Positions 11,253-23,060 of a stretch of 64,000 nucleotides of DNA are shown here, one piece after another. The notes under the pieces are model-generated. The model searched no databases. It worked only from the letters and a program-made list of their open reading frames with translations, and had not been told where the DNA came from. Numbering within the stretch: position 1 is the stretch's first letter; every line of letters begins with the position of its first letter. The position numbers and the translations under genes were made by a program. Source of the stretch: Trichoderma breve (lineage: Eukaryota; Ascomycota; Sordariomycetes; Hypocreales; Hypocreaceae); contig NC_079232.1 in assembly GCF_028502605.1 (NCBI RefSeq), positions 124,001-188,000 of the forward strand, read 5' to 3'.

Positions 11253-12720
11253 CTAGAAAATAAAGACCTGGTCGCTCATCTTCGGGTTTGCACCCGGAGT
11301 CTCGTAACCCAACTCTCCAAGAAATTTCTTGGCTGCGCCGACCATACCAGGTGGACCGCAAACCATAATTTTGACATCATTTCCCGGAAGCGGTAGTCTT
11401 TGTGCTGCCATATCTTTCGTTATGTAGCCAACTCCAGAGTTCCAAGTTGTTGATGGATGCTCAATGACGTAGAAGACCTTGAACAGCTTTGGATATAGGC
11501 GGGAAAACTTATCCAGCTCGTCTTTGAGTAATATGTCGTTCTCTGTGTGATTTGCGTATATCAGACTTATTTCTGTCGCATCACGGTCGTTCTCACAAAT
11601 CGCTCGAATGAGCTGGAACATGGGCGTGATGCCTGTACCACCAGCTATCATTCCGATCTTCTTACAAAGTCCGTTGGAGTAGCGCATTGCCCCTTTAGGA
11701 CCTCTGAATTGGACCTCATCTCCAATTTGGAGGTTGGCAAGACAGCCACCAGTCAACTTGCCGTCTGGATAGATCTTGACGAGTAATTCCAGAACACCAT
11801 AATCCAAGTTATTGGATACTGGAGTGTAAGACCTTGTCACCTTGTCTCCATCAATGTTCATCGTAATAGCGACGTGTTGACCAGTCGGTAGGCCTAACAT
11901 TGCTTCTGGCTGAGGTAGAGAAAATACCAAGCGGTATACATTTGGTGCAATAAGTGTCTTCTTTGTCAACGGTAGGGGAGATAACACCGAATCCAACCAG
12001 CCTCTTTGAAGTAAGGGATCCCGTGTCACTGGTTTAGGTACTTTCAGGTGATTTGGGTACGTTCTGAAGTTCGCTTCACCCATGATAATGCCAAAAGACT
12101 TCCGTATTGCAAATGATGTACAGCCCATTAAGAGTAATGAGCTACCCAGTAACCCCTTGGAGTAACTTGAGTTACTTGGTTGTGTAGAAGCCATCGGTAT
12201 CGACAAAATCGAGAGTGCATGAGTTAACTGACTCATTTGAGGCATGGCTACTGGTATCAAGGCTGAAATACCATGTTCTCCTTTAAGAACCTTGTACGTC
12301 GATGCCGCAATACCCAGGGAAAGAAATCCCAAGGTTATTCCTGCTAGGCCATGGGGTTGTTTCGTGGAATCAAGCTTCTCCAGTGGAGATTGCAAAGGAA
12401 CTGTTAGCTTTGACTTTTTGTTAACGTGACCTTTTAATTTCCCGATCCTGAAAGGGGTCATGAGGTCGAAGGCATCATCTGAGTGGCCAGCATTGTCGAA
12501 TGGTTCGCTTGCATCAGTGCCGGCTGCTTCCAAGAGAACTTCGATTCCTCCTGGATGATCCATCACATATTTGGTTACGTCGTATACTGCAAAAAGTTAA
12601 TGTCAATCGTTAAGGGGGATAATAAGCCGACGAACCTTCCCCATGGATAGTCATCCATATGTCATCAGGCTTGGTGTGCTGAGCAACTTCGTCTGCCGTG
12701 TATTCCGTTTCTAGAGTCAT
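11253..12720 (-). CDS. cytochrome b5 / cytochrome b5 reductase fusion protein
   Basis: Exons 12720-12636 and 12586-11253 give 472 residues. An N-terminal cytochrome b5 domain has heme ligands His39 (MDHPGG) and His63 (NAGHSDD). A middle linker holds two hydrophobic stretches (LAGITLGFLSLGIAAS and GLLGSSLLLMGCTSF), likely membrane anchors. A C-terminal ferredoxin-reductase module carries the FAD motif RSYTPVS (280-286), the NAD(P)H motif GGTGITPM (344-351) and CGPPGM (438-443). It passes electrons from NAD(P)H through FAD to heme, typically to a P450 or desaturase. I chose the ATG giving MTLETEYTADEV; an upstream in-frame Met would add residues unlike the family. It is divergent from the P450 gene and could be its redox partner. 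Confidence 0.9.
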
Positions 12721-12793
12721 ATTGACTGGATTTATATGTCTGAACTTGTAATTTTGATTGAAGCATTCAAAGGTTTTGGGATGCTTCTGCGAA

Positions 12794-12802
12794 TTATATA
12801 TA
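12794..12802 (-). promoter_or_regulatory. TATA box of b5 reductase gene
   Basis: TATATATAA on the minus strand about 75 bp upstream of the ATG at 12720. Confidence 0.4.
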
Positions 12803-13424
12803 AACAATTTGACCGGTATTCTGATCCATAAGAGCGCGTATGACGGGAACACTAGCATCGGTAGTTGTCGGCAATCCCAAAATAGTTTCATCCCGAGACG
12901 GAGATTGTAGTTTTCCTACTAGACGCTGATCACTGACTTAAAAACGCCGAAGCCCCACAAACGCATACGGCATCTGTCCCTCCGCGTATATCCGGAAGCA
13001 ACCATTGCGGAGTGATCTTCGACCGACAAAACTCACCCGGGCGCCAACTGCGGGAAGGAGGGTGGGTTTCCGAGGAATGCAGGCGGGCAGGGTATAGGTT
13101 GGTAAATATTAATATGTCAAAACCTACTTATGCCCTCTATTATGCATACGAAAAGGGGACATTAGCCGAGGATAGGGCGGCTTTCGCCCTGCAACTGATA
13201 CAGATGCATAACAGGATCGAATAATAATGTTACATCGTTTCTTGCTTTTCTACGTTCCACGGACCATGAAGAATATCCGAACAATGTTGGCTTTGCCCCT
13301 TTCTATGGAAATTCCACGGAGACATGCCATGGAAAGTGACCCAAGCCGAATAATCAAGAAAGTGGTAATGTTTGCGACTGTTGTTTTGTGAGCAAGTTAT
13401 CTATTAACTATTAACATCTATAAC
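12803..13424. other. shared divergent promoter region, b5 reductase and P450
   Basis: Spacer between two genes transcribed away from each other. A 70-codon open frame at 13012-13224 has no motif and is ignored. A shared promoter would allow co-regulation of the P450 and its presumed electron donor. Confidence 0.5.
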
Positions 13425-13431
13425 TATAAAG
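13425..13431 (+). promoter_or_regulatory. TATA box of P450 gene
   Basis: TATAAAG about 74 bp upstream of the ATG at 13499. Confidence 0.45.
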
Positions 13432-13498
13432 CGCGTTGGACATCTCAAAAACAGTTCGAATTGTGTCAATTATCAGCGTCTCAAAATAGCCTTTCATC

Positions 13499-15299
13499 AT
13501 GATTTCTTCGTCTTTCCATCTTTTGGGGGAGCAACCATCCACCTCCCGCCAAATCACGTTCCCTTCGAACTTCAGTTTTACGGATTTGCAAGAGTTGGTT
13601 GCATCTCACTTTGCTATTGTAGACTCTAAAGGTTAGTGTGTTATTTACAAATATTTCATGTAAACAGTGGTGCTTACGTTCTCTTCTAGATGTTGGCTTC
13701 ATTCATCAAAATATCGAGCTGACATCGGTAAACGAGGTACGCGCAGCAACCGACCCCGTTGCGATATCAATCAGTGGTAAATCTGTACGAGATATACCGG
13801 GGCCAGGTGGTTTGCCATACGTCGGAAGCTTTTTCGAAGTATATCCCGATCATCTTGGAAACCATCAACGACTCTTTAATAAATACGGATCACTATTCGT
13901 CACCACCAACATGGGAAGCCGCATACACCATACGAATGATCCTAGTTTGGCCAATCTCTTCTTCACCGAGAGTGCATTCTTTTCAAAAAAGATAATCCCC
14001 AACCATCCCATACATCCGTTGGGTATGCCAGAAGCTGGATTGTTTTTTGGCGATACAGATTCGGAGGCATGGCGGATTACGCATAAGTTTTTACCGCCAG
14101 CTTTGGGCCCCAAGGCAGTACGACACTACGCACCAGCAATGCAAAAAACAGTGGAAGAGTCATTCAATGTATTCGACCAATTGGACCTGGATGGGGAAGC
14201 ATGGAACGTATTTCCATACATGATGAAGATCGGTTCTCAAGCAGTCGGCAGACTTGTTCTTGGTATGGATTTCAACCACTTCGCATCTGTTGATGCTCCT
14301 TTGCACGAGTTTGTGCTCAAGCTCGCGCATAATGTCGAACTGAGTAAGCGAGTGTCGTCTTTCGGTAGCTGGTATGCAAACATGCCCTTCGGAGACCCCA
14401 AAAAACTTCGAGACAATATGCACGAAATCCAGAGGATGATATTTGAAGCATCCAAGAAAGCATCCACTGGAGTTGAAGATTTAAACCTCCAAGATGCTGC
14501 TCTACAATCTCAAAATTTGGTCGGTAAGTACGAACCCATTGTTTCTATCTTTAGCGGGCTTAAAGCTGACTAGTAATTACTCATGGTAGACTACTGTCTC
14601 AGGGCAAGAGACTTGAAAGGCAATCGATTGACGTGGGATCAATTTGTACCAGCTCTGGTTGTGCTTACCGGCGCTGGGTTTGTAACCTCCGCTTCACTGC
14701 TCTCGTGGATGATATACGCCCTTGTGACCTACGAAGGGATGCAAGAGAGATTGCTCCAAGAATTGATTGACCACGATTGGGATGAAAACATCCAAGTGAC
14801 CGGAGATATGGTAAATGAACTGAAGTTTTTGAATAACTTTATCAAGGAAACTCAGCGGACACACAATCCTTCGTTCCAGCCCGCCAGAACAGCCTTAGTG
14901 GACATGATCTTACCTGGAGGGTACAGGTTGGCAAAGGACTCTATTGTTGTTGCTGATTTGCACCACATTCACAACAACCCACACATCTGGGATAACGCTG
15001 AAAAGTTTGACCCTGACCGGTGGGACACTGAGAAAGTTAAAAATCGACCTGCTGGATCCTATCAACCTTTCGCCTCGGGCCCGCGGAGCTGCATTGGATT
15101 CAACTTTGCACTCCAAGAGGTCAAAATCGTCCTATCTAAGCTGCTGTACCGATACAGATTTAGTTTGGCCGAAACGGGAACCGTGGAGTATAATCCTTAT
15201 TATTTACTGATTAAGCCTAATAACTTATATGTACGAGCAGAAAGGAGGTTCAAGTGGCCACAGAAGACTTCTGCTAGGACTGATCCATTGACAGAATGA
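13499..15299 (+). CDS. cytochrome P450 with atypical soluble N-terminus
   Basis: Exons 13499-13631, 13690-14523 and 14590-15299 give 558 residues. P450 hallmarks: proline-rich IPGPGGLP at about 80-87, I-helix GAGFVTSA at about 350-357, K-helix ETQR at 409-412, DPDRW, and heme loop FASGPRSCIGF with Cys490 as thiolate ligand. Two oddities. The first 80 residues are polar and contain no transmembrane helix, unlike microsomal P450s. The I-helix has the conserved Thr, but Val replaces the acidic residue before it, which may change oxygen activation. The flanking b5-reductase fusion gene is the obvious candidate redox partner, and decarboxylase and kinase genes flank this pair. I infer hydroxylation of a decarboxylated amino acid. 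Substrate not proven. Confidence 0.92.
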
Positions 15300-15586
15300 G
15301 GATGAGGTACTTCGTCTTACAACGATGCTGGACTTTTTATATACTGTTTTCTTTTATACTACAATATCTCTCAACCAGATTGTTCGATTGAACACAAATT
15401 AATTGAGTTCATAAATAGTGATAGTGGCATCATTCAACCTATTTCTCTGACACCAGTTGGGACACAATTTGTTGATCCAGGGGAATAGTTCAAAATGGAA
15501 TGACAGGACATGCACAATGAAAGTTATATAATATTTAGATCTCAAATACCTAAACAACGCTATCCTGAGCTTTCATACCTCGTAAT

Positions 15587-16819
15587 TTAGGATTGGCGGT
15601 GAAGCCAATCTCTCCAGCCATCATCTTTAGTAATAAACCTCACTCTTGATTCAAGCCATTCTGTATTCCCCCAGAATCCCCATGATGCTTGGAATCGACA
15701 CCAGTCGACAAGGGCAGTCTCCCAATGTCGAAGAAATTCGTCCCAGTCGTACATGGGTACTTTTTCATGCGGTTGGCTTTCCATTAAAATGGTCCAATAG
15801 TGCTTCAGCAACTTCTTTTCTCGTTCATCCATATCCAAGCCGTCTGGGATGGAATCATCACTGGTAAGCATACTCATTGGGACAGAGCAAGTGAATAACT
15901 TTGCCAGATCACAAACGCCCAATCCTAACCCCGCATACTGGAAGTCAAAAAATACCACATCATCTCCAGCTTCTGTCGAATACAGATTTTCTGACTTCAC
16001 GTCCCCATGAATGTATGTTTCAAAAGGCCTACCACGCGGCGTGAGAAAGGCGGCGGCTTTTTCAGCAACGGACAGGGATCCATCCACTGAGGTACAGAAT
16101 ATATCAGACCACTCTGAGAACTTGTCATGCTCAAGCGATCGATATTCCTGTCGTCGGGTAGCTAGATATGTATATCCTCCATTCAACCAAAGGGCATTTC
16201 CACCTGATGCGGGATCATTTCGACGTCTTGAGGCTTCTTCAAGCGGCGGTAGAAGAAACTCATCCAAACTTTCAGGCAAATAAGACCATGAGTTGCCATG
16301 AAACTTGGCCAACCATGCTAGAGCTGCATAGACCTGATTGCTTGAAAGCACCGCCCTTTTTTCGCCAGCAATGGGAAACTCAAGCCTCAAATCATTCATG
16401 AGAGTAACCATCAAATGATCAATTCCATTCTCAATGGCTTTTCCCTTCATACTTCTTGTCGAAGCGAAGCATTGTGCTACTGCTATGGTGTCCGTGAGGC
16501 GCGGAGCAACTTCATCGTAAAAGTACTGCTCAACCTCGTAGCTGAACATCTTACGAAGATGCCCTTCATCTCCAGTTGTAGCTGGAGGTCGAACTATCTT
16601 CAAAACGAGGTGGATTATTCTGCCTTGGTCATTTCCCTGGTCTTTGGAGAAGCGCTGCCACCGTGTGGTCGCGCCTTCAGTAGTTGGTCGAGCAGAAACG
16701 GCGCAGATGTGGCCGTAGCCCGCCCAGAGGCCTTGAAGGGTGGTGCATGAAATTAGCTCAAGGTCGAGCCAAGAGAGCAGTATGGCTGCAATTTGACTTG
16801 GCTCAATCGGTCGAGTCAT
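15587..16819 (-). CDS. APH/choline-kinase-fold small-molecule kinase
   Basis: Intronless, 410 residues starting MTRPIEPSQ; the codon further upstream in frame is GTG and is not used. Protein-kinase-like fold of the aminoglycoside phosphotransferase/CHK family: the Lys in LVLKIV (about 74) is the likely ATP-binding residue, Brenner motif HGDVKSEN at 271-278 has the catalytic Asp, and FFDFQY near 291-295 holds the metal-binding Asp. Such enzymes phosphorylate hydroxyl groups of small molecules (choline, ecdysteroids, methylthioribose, 4-hydroxytryptamine). There is no signal peptide. It is convergent with the P450 gene, 287 bp away. In this setting I infer that it phosphorylates a hydroxylated amine, but a detoxification role is equally compatible. 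Confidence 0.85.
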   Translation of the reverse strand: MTRPIEPSQIAAILLSWLDLELISCTTLQGLWAGYGHICAVSARPTTEGATTRWQRFSKDQGNDQGRIIHLVLKIVRPPATTGDEGHLRKMFSYEVEQYFYDEVAPRLTDTIAVAQCFASTRSMKGKAIENGIDHLMVTLMNDLRLEFPIAGEKRAVLSSNQVYAALAWLAKFHGNSWSYLPESLDEFLLPPLEEASRRRNDPASGGNALWLNGGYTYLATRRQEYRSLEHDKFSEWSDIFCTSVDGSLSVAEKAAAFLTPRGRPFETYIHGDVKSENLYSTEAGDDVVFFDFQYAGLGLGVCDLAKLFTCSVPMSMLTSDDSIPDGLDMDEREKKLLKHYWTILMESQPHEKVPMYDWDEFLRHWETALVDWCRFQASWGFWGNTEWLESRVRFITKDDGWRDWLHRQS

Positions 16820-17310
16820 TGTGGCAGTGGTCCAAATATACAAGCCAGGTATGAGCACCGATGAGTTCTTCCGACAAATGTTGCTATACCGCCAGGGGAA
16901 AAAAAATAAAACAAACCCTGGAAATAATAAGACGTGGTCTCGCGGGCGAGATTACGTAATGACCTGCAGCACACACTTGGTGCTCAAAAATGCATGGCGA
17001 GCTCTCCACCGCGGGTTATTCAGACAAAATAATGCATAAGACGTAAATCAGTGGGGAGCAGTTAGTATAATCACATTATGCTCGTAGAGATTTGACAGCT
17101 CTAAATACCAGGCTGGATATTCTTTTGATTTACTCCATAGAGCAGCTCAATAGGCTGTAAGAACTGAATTAGCAAAAAGCCTCCTCCGGGAAGAGGAAGG
17201 CAAGCTTGCTTGCAATTATTCCAGAGAGTCAGAGTCAATTGTGTTAGATCAGTAGCTAATATCTCATTGCTGACTAGTCTGACGGGTCCTGACTGCATCC
17301 TAGTTAGATC
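16820..17310. other. upstream region of kinase gene
   Basis: Promoter and leader of the minus-strand kinase gene. No open frame with recognisable motifs. Confidence 0.5.
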
Positions 17311-17330
17311 CGATCGGTTATAGCCGATCG
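17311..17330. promoter_or_regulatory. 20-bp palindrome containing CGG-N6-CCG
   Basis: CGATCGG, 6 nt, then CCGATCG, a perfect 7-bp inverted repeat. It contains inverted CGG triplets 6 nt apart, the classic geometry bound by Zn2Cys6 dimers of the Ppr1 class. It sits about 490 bp upstream of the kinase start. Confidence 0.45.
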
Positions 17331-18073
17331 AACCCATCCATAGAGATGACAACTTTCCATGGGCAGCGGCTGCATGAAAAATACTAAAAGTCAATATTTA
17401 CAAATTAAATTACTAGCAAACATAAGATTAGAGAGACTATAGCTTGCTCATTCACTTTATTGAGAATGACCGATGTAATAGGCTAATTCCAAGCCCGGAC
17501 AAACAAGTTAAAACAACCAATGTCGTGTTATCGGATGCTACTTTCGCTCATGTGCACATTTTTTTCACATCACCTAGCTGCCCAAAATGGTTATGTTAAC
17601 AATATACAGTTCGCCAACTTTATTCGCCATTTGGTATGGACTTTATTCCACAGCCCAAGCAATACTTCTAAGTTGTTCATCTGTAAGTTAACAAGTTGAA
17701 ACTGTACTTTGCATATAAATGATCCCCTCAATATCCAGCTCCTCTTTACCAGGCAGGTTAAGCAATGAAAGATTGTATGTAAGCATTTGATGTAGTAAGT
17801 AACCAAGGCAGATCACTTCCACACAATCGCGCGAGTTGGAATGGTTGGTTTCACTCAAACATACTAGGGTATACATGTTCACTTATGGAGGAAACTCTCA
17901 TCATAGATAGATATTTTTTTCATTTCAAATTGTTCAACTTTTAAGCCTGCTCTTTGACCATGACGCTGACTTTGCCTACTGAGTATATAACCATTTTTCT
18001 ACAATAGTCCAATCGGTCAATGTGCCACATTTTCCACCATTTAAGCTAAGGCATTGTTGGCTGGATAGCGAAT
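17331..18073. other. intergenic spacer
   Basis: AT-rich sequence between the kinase promoter and the 3' end of the subtilase gene. No gene seen. Confidence 0.5.
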
Positions 18074-19439
<1,366 letters not shown>

Positions 19440-20802
19440 TGTGAATATGTCTTCTTATTGTAAACTTAGAAGTAATGGGAGATTGATGGCTGAGTCTGAT
19501 CAGAAGTGTTTTTGTTGCGAGGAGAGTCGATTTAAATAATTTTTCTCGGCGCCCTATATGTAATCGATTTCACCAGCTTGAGCTATCATCACTTCTATCA
19601 ATATGGCGTCTTTCTGAATGATCTGCCAAGTCGCTGGTTACAGACAACCAAGCTGCCTAAAAGGATTTAGGACAAATCGATCCAAACAAGATTGTGTGCT
19701 TTCATTCGGTAATCACAGCGCCAACCTCTTGGCATCTAGTTTGAATACGGAAAGCAATAAGATGTAGCAATATCGTCCGCATGTTTGCTAATGGATATTC
19801 ATGCTGTGTGTTAAGGCATAAACTCGTGAACTTTTGCTTAGGCAACCTCCGTATCTTCCTAGACTAATGTCCAAGTGTTACCATCATCTTTGCCATACAT
19901 CATCATTCCTATGAGGCCATACCCAGGCTATATTTATCTGTTATATAGTTTAAGGTATGCTATACAGTTTAAGATTCGTTTAAGGTTATATATTGCCCAT
20001 AAACTAGCTTTGGCGAGCTAGCCTATGAGCTTAACTGGAGGAGTCTATCGGCTGTGGAAAGGCAGATACTTGGGCGCTTCAGCTAGCACCATGCACACTA
20101 AGATCGCAATATCTGGGCACCTGCTAATTGCGTCACAATGTCCGAGCAATAAGGAACCTTTGAACAGGAGGGACGGCAAATATCTATATGGCGCAATACC
20201 TCCCGGCGGCTTGTCAAGTTTTAAGAAGGAGGGGATACCGAGTGCCGGACCTTTGATACTGCTCTAAAAGGAAGGTGATTCTACAATCCCTGAAGCTCCT
20301 CCATCATTGGCACAGCTTCTTCACTAGTGATTGCACCTATCTTACATAGAAAACAGCGACAATAGCTCTTAAAGAAATAAAAAGATAAGATAACCATAAA
20401 CTAGTATAGAACAAATTTCCTTATATCTCTTGTTCTATTACAAAGCCTTTGGCAGCTGTAAAAATGAATTTTGAATTCCAGTTTGGTCATATTTTTAGCT
20501 GGTGGTATGGAGTATGGGCACAAAGAGTAATGGATAGTTAAGATTAGCTTTAAAATTTCCGCTCTCTGGATCTCTCTTTTTATTTGCAATACCTTTGGGG
20601 TCGTGCATCGGCTGATGCGGGCGTGTGGTGTTTTCCTGAGTTTCAATTACGTATATAGCAAAAGGGCCATTTAGCTGTGCGTCTGTTATTCTAGTGTTTC
20701 AGGGAATTCGGGGTCTAACTGGAAGCTCGACCTTCCTGTTGATTACGCACCTGTGATACCCCGCTGAGAGCCACACCAACGGTTCCATTACTAACTTACC
20801 AG
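19440..20802. other. intergenic spacer
   Basis: Promoter of the subtilase gene and further non-coding sequence. The 80-codon frame at 20025-20267 has no motif. Nothing else seen. Confidence 0.5.
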
Positions 20803-21033
20803 CGCGCTCGATTTAGGCCTCCTTGGCATGGCTCCGGTGGAGAGAAACATCGATCCCGTGATATTGAGGTAGTTTTTGAGGACGGTGGATTCGGATCCTA
20901 CGTTGACAGGCATGATACTCATCATACTGAGCCTCAGCCTCCAGGATTAGCTGCTGATTTTACACAACTTCACTCTCTAGAAGATATTGAAGTAGAGGCT
21001 CTTCAACTTTCTCAAGACTTGCCAATTATTTAG
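20803..21033 (+). pseudogene. orphan 3'-exon-like fragment
   Basis: A 76-codon frame preceded by a plausible acceptor (CTTACCAG) and ending in TAG. Composition is protein-like (RFRPPWHGSGGEKHR, then EDIEVEALQLSQDLPII). I find no upstream partner exons and do not recognise the family. It may be the remnant of a lost gene or of a mobile element. Confidence 0.25.
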
Positions 21034-21120
21034 GCCAAATCAAGCGTTTTTCTTGCTAAAACTATATGGTGGGTCGAAGAATTCCCTTTCTTCCTAATAA
21101 ACTGAGAAACCTTGAGTGAT

Positions 21121-22203
21121 TTACAGAAGATGCTTCTGTAAAAACTTCACTTCGACATCCTTCTGGGACACCTTCGCCGTGCCGTTCATATATCCTCCAA
21201 AGTCAAATGGTTCGATCTTGTAAAACTCTTTTGGCTCGTTTACTTTCGCATACGCTTCCTCATGAGGCTCAGCAGGAAGCTCTCCACTGGGCGCGATATA
21301 TAAGAGCGGCCTAGGAGAAACTCGCGGCAGATATGCTTGGAATTCGTTGGCGAAATTATAAAAGGCGCTTTCGAGTGTGACTCTGTTTTGCCAATTGAAC
21401 TCCTTTGCATCACAGTTCCCTTTTATGTAAGAGTGAAAGTTAAAAAGCGCTGGCCCTCCGAGTAGCGCTTTTTGAGTAGCCGCAGTGGCTTCTTCCATTG
21501 ATTCCGGGAAAAGTTGTATGTACTCTTGCTCGCTCTCCGAGGTCTTTGGTCGCGCTAAAGCTGCTCTCGATTGGTCTAGCAGACCTGGTGGGTAAAATTG
21601 GGCGTCGATTGCGCCCGATATTCCTGGGACTTGCAAAATAAGGGCTTTGACTCGCGGGTCAAGGGCAGTCGCTCGGATAGATGCGCCTCCTCCATGCCCA
21701 CCGCCGACTTTAGAAATACGTCAGTACTTTTTACATCAATGTAAATGGATAAGGCTTCAGAGTTCGGTGCTTCAAGCAATACGCTTCAGTATAATCTGAT
21801 ATACTTACTAATCGCGATACGTTCTGGGTCTACATGCGGCGTTAAAAATGTACCGTATGTGACAGCGTCAAAAATATCCTCAGACTGCTTATCAAAATTT
21901 ATATTGTGTCTTGGTAATCCATCGCTTTTGCCAAATGTTCTTGCATCGTACGTCAACGTTGCGAATCCGTTTTCGTTGAAAAGATTCGTTTGATGATCCA
22001 TCAAGTGGCCTCTTGTAACAGCAAACTATGTTGTGTCAGTTGTATTCAAGAATGCGGTCAATCGCCCTGCATAAACGTACTGGGGACACGAAAATCACCA
22101 ATGGCACGTTTGGTGCATCCAGCAATGTCAGTAAGCCTCTCAATGTAAGACCATCGCGGGTCTCGAACTCGACTTCTTTCTTAGTAGGCATCTTTCTAGT
22201 CAT
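21121..22203 (-). CDS. alpha/beta hydrolase-fold protein lacking the expected catalytic residues
   Basis: Exons 22203-22081, 22025-21809 and 21707-21121 give 308 residues starting MTRKMPTKKEV; an ATG 12 bp further in is also possible. The fold follows the fungal polyketide-transferase-like hydrolase group: LTYDARTFGKSDG, DPERIAI, then the nucleophile elbow. Here the elbow reads IGGGHGGGAS, with Gly where the nucleophilic Ser of GxSxGG should be. The acid loop (IAPSGELPAEP) and the usual C-terminal GGHF segment (here PFDFGGYMNG) also lack the expected Asp and His. It may be a non-hydrolytic or inactive member. It is related to the apparently active copy at 24857-25806. Confidence 0.75.
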
Positions 22204-23060
22204 ATACACCAAAGTCACTTATCGATATAGCAATATTAAGCTGCTAAATGTGTCTCTTATTTGTGTGTGTGTTTGCGATTCGTTGTGTTCAGTTTTACAC
22301 AGCGTCAATATTAGTATTTATATTGGCCGTGAGGCCTCATTCTGCTAATTGTCGGCTTGTGAAAGAGTGGCCGTCACACTCCATGTTTCCTTGGCAACGT
22401 TGTTTCCAAATCGTGTTCTCTAATACAGAAGGTGTGTAGAGTGTAAGGAAGGAAATATTCACGACTTCCAAGTGTTTTATCGGCGAAAGGTTGTGAAGTT
22501 GCACACGGAGAAAATTACAAATGCCATTCTGGTTTTAAAGCGCCATCTCTATTTTCGCCTTAGAGTAAGCACGACTCTGCATCTCAAAACAGATTATGAA
22601 TCTTATTGCCGCCTTAGGCTTCATTAATAAGCTCGGCGTTTGAAAGAACGGCGCATATAGTTATCCATGAAAGTCGCTCATTAAAACAGGCATACAGTTC
22701 CTGCACTCTCATCAGATAGCCTGCGTTATACAGCTGTTTTTCGTGTCTTTATAGATGAGGCGAAAGCTTGAACAGCGGATCTTACACTAATGGTATTATA
22801 GAGTGCATCTAAAACCATTTTGATGTCTTGCAAGCATCATGGTCGTTTGTATTTAATGGCGAGTCATTTCGAGAGCTGCTATTAACAGATGGTTGCAATT
22901 TATTGCGTATAAGTCCATTAATCATCTTCTATTTATACGACTATATAAAATATTTGGCATGACAAAATACTTATGCTACTAGAACAATGAATGGCTTCAT
23001 CGTCGCTCTGTTAATAACCTTGTATCCGTTTCTCGCCGTTTTATAACCAACGTCTCGTCT
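22204..23060. other. intergenic spacer
   Basis: Promoter of the hydrolase gene, including a short TG-repeat near 22255-22270. No gene seen. Confidence 0.5.

Noticed and set aside
13012..13224. 70-codon open frame in the b5 reductase/P450 promoter
   Set aside because: No motif and no splice partners, and it lies in a divergent promoter.
9340..16819. Calling the locus a psilocybin cluster outright
   Set aside because: No methyltransferase is present, and the P450 and kinase do not look like close relatives of PsiH and PsiK. Only the enzyme classes match.
16820..16858. Longer kinase starting MLIPGLYIW
   Set aside because: The codon is GTG, not ATG. The next in-frame ATG at 16819 has a good CCACA context.
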